Assembly: GCF_014356525.2 (NCBI RefSeq)
Contig: NC_052514.1
Coordinates: 4,193,054-4,257,053, forward strand
Reading direction: 5' to 3'
Length of the DNA: 64,000 bases
Origin: Nilaparvata lugens
Taxonomy: Eukaryota > Arthropoda > Insecta > Hemiptera > Delphacidae
The notes beneath the pieces are model-generated. The model saw only the letters and a program-made list of their open reading frames with translations. It did no database searches and was not told the origin of the DNA. The translations under genes and the position numbers were made by a program. This document shows positions 9,737 through 64,000 of this stretch, piece by piece. Position 1 is the stretch's first letter; the number at the start of each line of letters is the position of its first letter.

Positions 9737-12700
9737 CTATCATATTATGGTAAATGGAAAGGGAAACTTTTGAGTGGAATCATAACACCAGATTCATTCA
9801 ATCGATTATTATTAATATCAATATTAATGTCATATTAAACACATACGTTCATTTTGGTCCGCAAGACAACTGTTTGTACAGAAGCTTTCGACAACCAAAA
9901 CAACAATCATACATTCGAAATGAGAGAACATAGCACATAATAACATAACAATCCAAAATTAAAGAGAAATTTTTACAAAAAAAAAAACAAGAATAGATTT
10001 TGCAAGTACAACAAGCATATAGTAAACAACTCTAAACTGCTCTACGACTAATACTAGATAGCACTACTTGATTTTTCAAGATAATAAATAATACCGCTGT
10101 GGCTTACAGCAGTATAAAGTTAGTACAGTAAGTTACACGAATATTCGAAATTAATATAAAAATTACAAAATCTCAACAAGCTACACATTTAATAAATACT
10201 AATCAACAAATTTAATGCGATAGGATCAGACATCAGATTACTTAATGAGATTTTACAGAAAAATACAGTACTATATTTATAAATATGTATAATATATACT
10301 TTCATTTATATAATTATTACAGTATATGATTATGATGTTAGTCTTTCAAGTTCCATTTAATTTGCATAAACTCTACATACACACTGAAAACATAACAATA
10401 ACTTGCTTTTTCCCGTTATATTATATGTACAAATACGTAGGTGGTTAGTTTTAAAACAAAGCGTATATAATACAAAATAATCACAATATCTTACAAAGTA
10501 AAAATTACAACATAAATCACAGTATTTTGGTTTCGTTCTTCTAATTACACAAAGATAATAAATAATAAGCATCAGTGTATCCCTGATGAAATAAAATACA
10601 TTAGTTCATATGGGAATGTTCACACATCATTGTGAAAACTGCCATAAGAACAAACAGATTTCTCTTTCTGATAGTTCATATGAAAGCAGGGAGTGGATGC
10701 TTTAAAACATTATAAATAACGCATCTATCTAACGCTACTACAAAACTGAAACTTCACAATATTTATTTTATCATTCCAAATTATTGCAATATTACAATAC
10801 AAATTAATAACTTATTGCTTGAACTAATTTTATTAACTTGAAATGGAACCTCAATCGAAGACAATAAAGTTTTTTTACCTAATTCACTAGCTTAGGTAGA
10901 AATTATCATTTAAACAATTTAATCTATAAGTTTTCAATTAATTTTTGAAATTTAATTCTCAGGCAGATTATATATATAATTTTATGACTTGTTTATATCC
11001 TCATTACAATCAAGTAACAATTTACAATAATTACCATTTTTATGGTCAAACATTCAATGACCTTACACACAATGTTTACAATTCGCAAGAGGTAATAGAA
11101 TCTTATAGTTCAATACTAATAGAAATAATCTTGAAAACATATTATTTTCAATAGAACAGTATTTTAGGTTTTTACAATAAAAACCTCAAAACCATGTTTT
11201 TTCAATCTTGAATTTTTGCTAATATATTTGGTATATAGAGGATCCCACAATTCAAATGGGGCAAATTACTCGCGAAAAATAATTCACTTAGGTATACAAT
11301 ATTAATTTTTAAGTAAGTAAATATTGATATTAATTGAACAAAAATTCAAACATAAGCATAGGAACAAAATTTCTATAGCATAATTGATTGATAACATTAC
11401 ATAAGAATAAATTATCATATTTATATTTAGTTATAATTTGATTATTAAATTATAAACTGGAACAAACTAATAAAGAAAATTCAAGTTTCAATGTTTCATT
11501 GACAAATTTGTAATTATTTCTAGAATCAACCCCTCATATCAAATCTAATAATGTCAATTCATTTAAACGTGCAATGAGTTTGTCAATAACTTTTTTTTAA
11601 TAAATTGCCAATTTATTAGTTAATTGTCAAACTCTGTTTGGTGCTATATCAACAAATCAATAACTTGAATCTCATGGTTTTTTTCAGAAAAATGTCCACA
11701 AACCTAAATTTACCGTTCAAATGCCCAGAAAAAGTTTTTCTCAAGAAAAACACTCATTACATAAATTTATAACACCTAACAATAGATTTTCATAACATTT
11801 CATCCCTAAAAACAGACATTTATGAAGGAGAGGACATCAACATACATACTTCCTTTGTATTCAGATACATAAATTTACTTGTAGCTCAAGATGTTATGTA
11901 TGATTTAATTATATTTTTGTGGCTGGTCAGAGGATGTGTTACATAATTACATAATTTCCAATCGGTTTCAAGAGAAACATCAATTCATTATTTTCTCCTT
12001 CGTCTTCTTAGTCTCCAACAATTCTGATCTCAATTAGTTACAATAATTGTTGTACCAACATCAAATTCAAACCTCCATTAAATTAACTTCCATTAAATTT
12101 GATGTTGTACCAGCATCAATTTCAAACCTCCATTAAATTCGAGTCTAGCAATGTTAATAATTTACAACAATCCCCAATACAGTTTTAGTAAGCATCATTT
12201 TCTCTATCGGATATAGACTCACTTGAACATATTAATTCGTATTCTCCCACATTACACAGTAGCCCATCATAATTGTCCTATATATATCCTACTAATAATG
12301 AGATTGGTTTTCAATACTCCATATAGGAAACAGCTCTGTATAAAGTATGTAGACTGTATAGTAACTTCAACACTATTAAAGTTATAATACACTTTCCAAA
12401 TACGTGATTCTTAACTAAGAAATCTATCAAAGTGTTTTGGGTTTGCAAAAGTATTAGTCCATTTTTTCTACAACAATATTAAATATGTTTAGGCAGTTTC
12501 AATGCTTTTCTTGGATTAACAATATTTTATCTAAGGATTGACAATAGCTTATTAATTACTTACAAATTATATTGGCCAATAAGAATTAATAATAGAAGAA
12601 GCCAGTTATGTAACATTGATTATTTCTGACACAGTTGAATTTTCTACTATTGAAATCTAAATCTTTTTGCAGTTCTACAATCAAATTTACTAAAATGATA

Positions 12701-13829
12701 ATATGTAATTTATCCTTTATTGAGGTTGGAACAAGAGTACAGGAAATAACCTCTTTACTGAGTCTTTCCCAGTTTTAAAATGAAATCTACATTAATTTAT
12801 GGGTTTCTAGTTAAATTGGCTCAAAGATATAATACTATATTTAGTCATGTACAATCTGAAGCTTACTTACTCCTCTCTAGTACATCATTTTCAAATACTT
12901 CAATAAGCCGAGCCTAGGTTCTGATAAAATTTATTATATTTGTACTGTATCAAGCCAATACACTTACAAGTTCAACACAAATTTCATCAAGATAAGTTGA
13001 ATTCAACCAGTTTGTACAGTGTAAAGTCATGTTGTTAAATGTATAGGTCACTGTTTCAACACTAATCAGTTTGACTTCAAACCCTATTTTAATGTTATTC
13101 ATACACTTAATACCTATCATTGAGTCACCTATGTAATCTCTAGATTTTCTCGATCGATATTCCATTAAATTTCAACTCAACCTCAATATTTCAACCTATA
13201 AAAAGTAAATTCGTATGGCTTTTGTTGGTGGGGAGTCCCTTGCGGGAATTTCAACCTATATTTGATGACGTTTAGTTCACATCTCAACAATACGACTAAA
13301 TACTATTACAGTCCTTCTAGCCTATACTTTTTCCAATTTGTTCTTAACATTCCCCTTCATTCTACGTCGAAACTTGATTTGTTGTAAGTCAAGTCCAGTT
13401 TACATCACACCAATATGACATTGATTGAATTCTTCTAGCATCCACTCGTCCTGCTTGATCATTTCCATATTCTCCTTAATTTGGCTTTGAAACCTACTAC
13501 AGTATTAGCCGTTTCAATCACCAATTACAAATACATTTTCTTATAGCTCCTACATTTTGGTGATCAAACAAATCAATTTAAAGGTACTTCTTTCTCTCAA
13601 TCTTCTTTATTCATCTTTTTCAATATTTTTTACATCTAGTCAAGCCCCGTTCAAATCTAACAACGATCTTCATGGACGTCATCAAGGTCTTACTATACAG
13701 TTTCAGTGGCAATTTCTAGTTCACTTAACAGTTCATCTTAACTAACTCCTCTACCATACACCAAATTGACAGAGCTACAACTCTATTTAGTTTGTTTTCT
13801 TCAATTTGAATCAAACTTCAACTCCAAAC

Positions 13830-14310
13830 TTAGTCCAACTCAATTCAAACAAACTGCGTTTAGTCATATCACTGTATACAACTAACCATTCCTCATAGCT
13901 CCAAGATCTCTTTACAAGATCTAACGCTCCTTAGATGTAGTTGATCAACGTGTATGAAACTCCAACTCTAAGCTCAGTTTAACTCAATTCAAACAAACTG
14001 CGTTTAGTCATATCACTGTATACAACTAACCATTCCTCATAACTCCACCTTTACAGAGGTCTAACGCTCTTTAGCTGTAGTTGATTAAGGTGTATGAAAC
14101 TCCAACTCTAAGCTCAGTTCAACTCAATTCAAACAAACTGCGTTTAGTGACATAACTGTATACGACTAACAAATTCCTAATAACTCCGCCTTTACAGAGG
14201 TATAACTTTCTTCAGTTTTCTTCAATTAGAATCAAACTCCAACTCCAAACCAGGTTTAAACAAACTGCGTTTAGTCACATCACTGTATACGACTAACCAA
14301 TTCCTCATAA
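13830..14310. repeat. Four tandem copies of an approximately 140-bp repeat in the putative 3' UTR
   Basis: The string CAAACTGCGTTTAGT recurs at about 13850, 13990, 14131 and 14259, each time followed by a related TCACTGTATAC.ACTAAC block and preceded by a CTCCAACTC block. Copies are diverged, which implies age. Confidence 0.8.
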
Positions 14311-14353
14311 CTATGCCTTCACAGAGATATTCCTCTCTTTAGATTTTCTTCAT

Positions 14354-14900
14354 CAAGTTAAACTTCACCAGTTATTGTACTCCTTCTAGTCTGTCTACTT
14401 CATTAGTTATACAACTCATTACATCAACTGTACTGCTTCTAACCAGTTTACTTCACCAGTTACACCACTGTACTCATTCTAACCAGTCTACTTTACCAGT
14501 TATACCACCGTACTGCTTCTAACCAGTTATACCACCGTACTGCTTCTAACCACTTATACCTCTGTACTGCTTCTAACCAGTCTACTACACCAGTTATATC
14601 ACCGTACTGCTTCTAACCAGTTATACCACCGTACTGCTTCTAACCAGTTATATCACCGTACTGCTTCTAACCAGTCTACTTCACCAGTTGCACCGTACTC
14701 CTTCTAACCAGTCTACTTCACCAATTGCACTGTACTGCTTTTAACCAGTCTACTTCACCAGTGTCACCGTACTCCTTCTAACCAGTCTACTTCACCAATT
14801 GCACTGTACTGCTTCTAACCAGTCTACTTCTCCAGTTATATCACCGTACTGCTTCTAACCAGTCTACTTCACCAGTTATAGCACCGTACTCCTTCTAACC
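14354..14900. repeat. Minisatellite with GTACTGCTTCTAACCAGT core, ending at the stop codon
   Basis: About 14-16 partial copies of a 25-45 bp unit built from the blocks CACCGTACTGCTTCTAACCA, GTCTACTTCACCAGT and TATATCACC. The array ends within a few bases of the FAM13-like stop codon. The last coding exon's stop even falls inside a GTCTACTTC block of the same type, so the repeat abuts or overlaps the end of the coding region. Confidence 0.85.
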
Positions 14901-14903
14901 TGT

Positions 14904-59433
<44,530 letters not shown>

Positions 59434-59624
59434 CTGCCCCAGCCACACTAAAACACAACCACAACACAACATCAATCAAACAAAACAAACAAATGAACAA
59501 ACAATAAATTATAGTGGGAAAGAGATCACTGAATAAAAAAAAAATGAACACAAAACATTTATAGATTCAAAATGTGGAAAAGATATAGTGAGGTCTACAA
59601 ACATAAACACACATTAAAGAAGGA

Positions 59625-59873
59625 AAGATACCATAATGAAAACACTGGGTTGATAAATTAAAATATCACTTATTTATTTAAAAAAATCACAAACATGTTT
59701 CAACACCAATGGTGTCATCTTCATTGTGAGAAATTGAAAACTTTGAAATTCAAAATATCAATTTCAACATGTTCACACTGAAGATGACACCATTGGTGTT
59801 GAAACATATTTGTGATTTTTTTAATAAATAAGTGATATTTTGACAAGAACCCAGTGTTTTCATTATGGATAAG
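59625..59873. mobile_element. Foldback element related to Penelope-type ends
   Basis: Arms of about 95 bp: CATAATGAAAACACTGGGTT, AATATCACTTATTTATTTAA, GTTTCAACACCAATGGTGTC and their inverses, with a centre of about 40 bp. GTTTCAACACCAATGGTGTC is also palindromic inside each arm. Confidence 0.88.
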
Positions 59874-60590
59874 TATCACAATATCTCACCATCAACATTA
59901 TCTAAAAAGATATTATCATTGAATAAAATATAATCAACTTAATATGTAGAGAAGATAATAATGCAAAATATAGAATTATTGAAAAATGTACCTAATTGAA
60001 AGCTAACACAACGAGCAATCGACCAAGAAGTAGTTCAATAGAAAAATAATTGTACTTTTAGTTGACTATCAGTCAACTAAACCTACTAGCACTATCAGTA
60101 ACTAGCATTCTAAGACGACAAATTAAATGGATATTGTTTCGTCGACTTACTCTATTTCACACAATTTTCAGAGAAGCAAAACAACTAAATGAAAAGGAAA
60201 AGAGTCTATTATGCAGTGAAAAACACTACAAGTTTATTTATTGGAGTTGGAGTGGAAACCCTACTTGCACTTTATTGTAGTTGTAGGTAGTATAAACCCT
60301 AATTGCATTTTATTGATATTTGTCAATTTTCAACAAATTCATCATACAATCTAAAAAACAGGTTATTAATAATAACAGGATTAAATACTGAATACATAAA
60401 TTGGTTATCACATACAAATGTCATTGAATTGAATAATGAATTGATTATTCGATTAATTTCAGAATTGATTCAAGAGAAATAATCCACAATCAATGATTCT
60501 TCAATAAAACTCCATTAAGGAACTTCAAGACAACATACAACAATCACACATTCGAAACCGAATAGTATCACAAATCATTCAATCAATAAT

Positions 60591-60690
60591 NNNNNNNNNN
60601 NNNNNNNNNNNNNNNNNNNNNNNNNNNNNNNNNNNNNNNNNNNNNNNNNNNNNNNNNNNNNNNNNNNNNNNNNNNNNNNNNNNNNNNNNN
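60591..60690. other. Assembly gap (100 N)
   Basis: Exactly 100 undetermined bases. Missing 5' exons of the FAM13-like gene could fall in it. Confidence 0.99.
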
Positions 60691-60926
60691 GAAAAAAAAA
60701 AAAAAATCTGGGGGTTTTGGGGGTGAAGCCGCCCTCTGGCGTGTCAGCAAATTTCAGATTCGAATTAGAACCGTCGAGATAAATTCTTTCGGGGCTGTCT
60801 CTTGAAAAACGACCAATTGACTGGACTAAGGATAGAATCTGGCTGGAAAGTGAGATCAAAAATGAGATTTGGAGAAAGATGGAAAGGTCTGAGATAAGTC
60901 GAATGATAATAAATATTAGATAAAAA

Positions 60927-61726
60927 ATCTGGTGGGGCGCACTCACACAACTTTCCTTGCCGTTATGAAAATTGATCACCTGACGCTAGTGTTCCCGCGC
61001 ATCTCAAGTCTACTATTCAAAGATTTGAGCCAGCTGGTGACAGCGCAATAACGCTGGAGACACACATGAGGTCTGCTATCTCTCATAATGAATGATTTAA
61101 TAGAATCAACATATTTGCAATTGAATAATCACATTTTCTCGAATTTGAAGCTTATTTCAATTTAGTGAAAAAGTGAAAATGTTACTGAGCATTAATTGTA
61201 GAGATTTTCATGCTCAATCCACTCCACTTGATTTTTTTTGTTTCAATTGTATCTGAAGCCTGATAATTGGGAATCTATCTGCATTGATGGGGCGGAGCTC
61301 CTGAAATTTTCACAGATATGGGATTTGCTTGTGGCAGTTGTTAGAGCTTATCAATGACTATTTTAGGTTTGAATTTGATCAAAATCGTTGGAGCCGTTTC
61401 CAAGAAAATCACGAAAAACCCTGTTTTTGACAACATTTTCGTCATTTTAGCCGCCATCTTGAATTGCATTTGATCAAAATTGTTCGTGTCGGATCCTTAT
61501 AGTAAAAGGACCTCAAGTTCCAAATTTCAAGTCATTCCGTTAATTGGGAGATGAGATATCGTGTACACAGAGGCACATACACTCATACACATACAGACCA
61601 ATACCCAAAAACCAGTTTTTTGGACTCAGGGGACCTTGAAACGTATAGAAATTTAGAAATTGGGGTACCTTAATTTTTTTCGGAAAGCAATACTTTCCTT
61701 ACCTATGGTAATAGGGCAAGGAAAGT
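60927..61726 (-). mobile_element. ACTTTCCTTGCC family, copy 4 (reverse)
   Basis: Full-length copy in the opposite orientation, close to copies 1 and 3 in sequence (CGGATCCTTATAGTAAAAGG and GGGGCGGAGCTCCTGAAATT on the plus strand). The TG tract is short. Confidence 0.88.
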
Positions 61727-62318
61727 AAAAATAGGTTGACAATTATTTTTGGCAAGAATTGTGTCGAAAAAAATATCTATGATATTTATATTTTCTTTTG
61801 GGAACAGTCTGTGTCTAGTGGGGTCCACGTTTTAATGGCAGTATTTGACTAACAGTGGAATGAAAAATTTTAAGTGTCAACATTTTTTCCTACTCAAGAA
61901 CTCTCCATGTTGCACGACTCTGTAATTGGCTAGTCTCAGCCAATGGGAGAGCTTCAACTGGCTTTCCTCTTCGACCAATAGGAACACACCTGAGTAGTAA
62001 GATGGACGGCTTGTTTCATTGAATATAGTACGACTCCAAAACTTGTTTCATGGCATCTAAATATTCTAAAACTGTGTATTTGATATCGATATTTGACTAT
62101 TGAAATGGAAATTTGATATAGTAAAAATTGTTATTTGAAAAATATGATGAGGTCAATTTTATAATGGCAGTATTTGATGAACATTGGTGCTGCTACCATT
62201 GTCTATCATTCAACAAAGCGGATAGCGCTATCTCTTTCTCGCTATGCTCTGTTGCCAGATCGTCTTTCAACAATGTAGATTCAATAATTAATTAACAAAA
62301 TATTTCATCTTAATTATT

Positions 62319-62640
62319 CATTTATTTATTCGTGGACAGAATCACAAATCATATAAATATGATTAGGAAGGAACAACAGGCTTGGCCCAAATCTATTCCA
62401 TTCCCAAATTTTGATAAATTAATAAAATGTCCAAAAAATAGGTCATCAATGCGAATTCATTATGAAATTATTGTAAAATATAATAATTGATTATTTTAAA
62501 CGAGAATGAACAATATTATATTACATCAATAAACCTGAATCAGCTACCGTCTATAGAAGGCATTGACTAGACAGAGGTTCGACAACGCTGTTCTCCTATC
62601 TTTCTCCACTGCCATTATAACGTGGGCCTCACTATAGTTG
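62319..62640. mobile_element. LINE/SINE tail (reverse) followed by a partial TATAGTGAGG MITE
   Basis: 62319-62447 matches 48800-48950 in reverse. 62460-62637 matches 41240-41403 and ends CGTGGGCCTCACTATAG. Confidence 0.65.
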
Positions 62641-62753
62641 TCAATCACATGACGCCAATACAAATCGAAAGTACTATAGTACTCACTATAGTATGTAGTG
62701 CATCTCTCACCAACGAATTGAACCACTTGTGATATCTTGGCTTGTGAATTTTT

Positions 62754-62884
62754 ACTTTCCTTCCCCTATTACCATAGGTAATAAGGAAAGTATTGCCTTC
62801 CGAAAAAAATTAAGGTACCCCAATTTCTAAATTTCTAGACGTTTCAAGGTCCCCTGAGTCCAAAAAAGTGGTTTTTGAGTATTG

Positions 62885-62935
<51 letters not shown>

Positions 62936-63425
62936 GCGGTTTTCTCGAAAACGGCTCCAACGATTTTAATTTGATTCATACCTAGAATAGTCATCGATAA
63001 GCTCTATCAACTGCCACAGGTCCCATATCTGTAAAAAATTTCAGGAGCTCCGCCACATCTATGCTAAGTTTGATTTTAGATTCTTAATTATCCGGCTTCA
63101 CATATAATTTATTCTAAAAATTTCAAGTGGAAAAGATTGAGCATGAGAATCTCTACAATTAATGTTCAATGACATTCTCACCTAAAATTGAAAATAAGCT
63201 CGAAAATCGAGATTATCCAATTGCAAACTGATGGCAACTGTTGATTCTATTAAATCATTCACTATGAAGAGATAGCAGACCTCGTATGTCTCCAGCGTTA
63301 TTGTCCTGTCACCAGCTGGCTCAGATCTTTGTTTATAAGTAGACTTGAGATGCGCGGGAACACTAGCGTCAGGTGATCAATTTTCATAACGGCAAGGAAA
63401 GTTGTGTGAGTGCGCCACACCAGAT
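62754..63425 (+). mobile_element. ACTTTCCTTGCC family, copy 5 (internally deleted)
   Basis: Same ends. A deletion joins the TG tract directly to GGTTTTCTCGAAAACGGCTC, removing the part that in other copies holds the ATGGCGGCTAAAATGGCG block. Confidence 0.87.
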
Positions 63426-63689
63426 TTTTTGTGATTTCTTCAGTTGTCAATCATACGACGCCAATACAAATCGAAAGTACATCAATAATAGTCCCTCAAT
63501 CATTGATCCATGATTGTCTGTCTCACAAATCCTATGATAACAACACTACTATAATGCTGGTAATTTCTTCGGACATGAATTCGATGGAGAAAGTTTATTC
63601 GAAATTATGCTCTCCGTGTTTATTCTTCACGTTTTGTTGTCAGCAGTGAAATTTATAGAGTAAGGTTCACCTCAAACTGTCATTATTCC

Positions 63690-64000
63690 TCATAAACAAC
63701 ATCAATGCCTTACCATTTAACCAACACTGACATTTCAAGGTGAATTGCACTACAGATCCAAAGCCTGAACCTTGTCAGTATCTCTCATGAACAACATTAA
63801 TGTTTCCCATTCAACCAACACTGACATTTTAAAGTAAATTGCACTACAGACCCAAGCCTGAACACTGTCAGTATCTTTTATAAACAACATTAATGTTTCC
63901 CATTTAAAAAAATACTGACATTTTAAAGTGAACTGCACTACAGATCCAAAGCCTGAACCCTGTCAGTATCTCTCATAAACAACATTAATGTTTCCCATTC
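63690..64000. repeat. Tandem repeat of about 95 bp running off the window end
   Basis: AACAACAT.AATG recurs at about 63694, 63791, 63885 and 63979, with AAACTGTCA or CTGACATTT, GAATTGCACTACAGA.CC and AAGCCTGAACC between. The array continues past base 64000. Confidence 0.9.

Larger units (their letters stand above)
9737..14903 (-). other. Probable 3' UTR and downstream flank of the FAM13-like gene
   Basis: AT-rich sequence directly downstream of the minus-strand stop codon at 14904-14906, with no further exons. Several TTTATT strings on the plus strand (AATAAA on the minus strand) occur, for example near 13605, 12930, 12716, 11612, 10828 and 10760. Which of them is the poly(A) signal cannot be decided from sequence alone, so the UTR length is unknown. 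Confidence 0.4.

Noticed and set aside
60062..60280. 72-codon plus-strand frame
   Set aside because: No recognisable domain, AT-rich composition like its surroundings, no splice or promoter context.

Overview
The window looks like a piece of an insect nuclear genome. It is strongly AT-rich, one large gene is split into small exons with GT..AG introns, and the introns are packed with short inverted-repeat transposons, Helitron-like elements and dead LINE fragments. The gene content and the repeat style suggest a hemipteran, possibly a planthopper, but the species cannot be proved from the sequence. Two runs of exactly 100 N (5958-6057 and 60591-60690) are scaffold gaps of unknown true size. 
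Left part (1-5957): a GC-rich island of about 5 kb with no believable protein gene. It holds about a dozen copies of a 149-bp repeat (about 1010-2836), a unique spacer with perfect hairpins, and then a block (3596-5737) made almost entirely of 18-24 bp mini-hairpins, about 75 of them. The stem sequence changes from unit to unit but both arms change together (GTGC/GCAC, GTGT/ACAC, ATGC/GCAT, GGGC/GCCC). This is the most unusual structure in the window. 
6058-14903: AT-rich, without convincing exons. The right half lies directly downstream of the minus-strand stop codon and probably includes a long 3' UTR with two sets of tandem repeats. 
14904-59433: one minus-strand gene of the FAM13 family (RhoGAP domain plus conserved C-terminal coiled-coil blocks). 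I could place sixteen coding exons whose splice phases all agree, giving 1142 residues plus a stop. The 5' end is missing or not recognisable. A separate first exon with a TATA-like box, an upstream ORF, an ATG and a consensus donor lies in the 10-kb intron at about 40.0-40.2 kb. It would make a short isoform without RhoGAP, and this is a prediction. 
Introns and flanks hold dated insertion events: a LINE copy with an 11-bp target duplication, a LINE inserted in the centre of a foldback MITE, a three-level nest of elements at 25.6-27.3 kb with an empty-site paralogue at 33.6 kb, a deleted hAT element with an 8-bp target duplication, a Penelope-like GIY-YIG remnant, a tRNA-derived SINE and five copies of a Helitron-like family. 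A small MITE with 9-bp target duplications sits 20 bp from a splice donor of the gene, next to broken copies of that same donor. All coordinates come from reading by eye; no search or alignment program was run.
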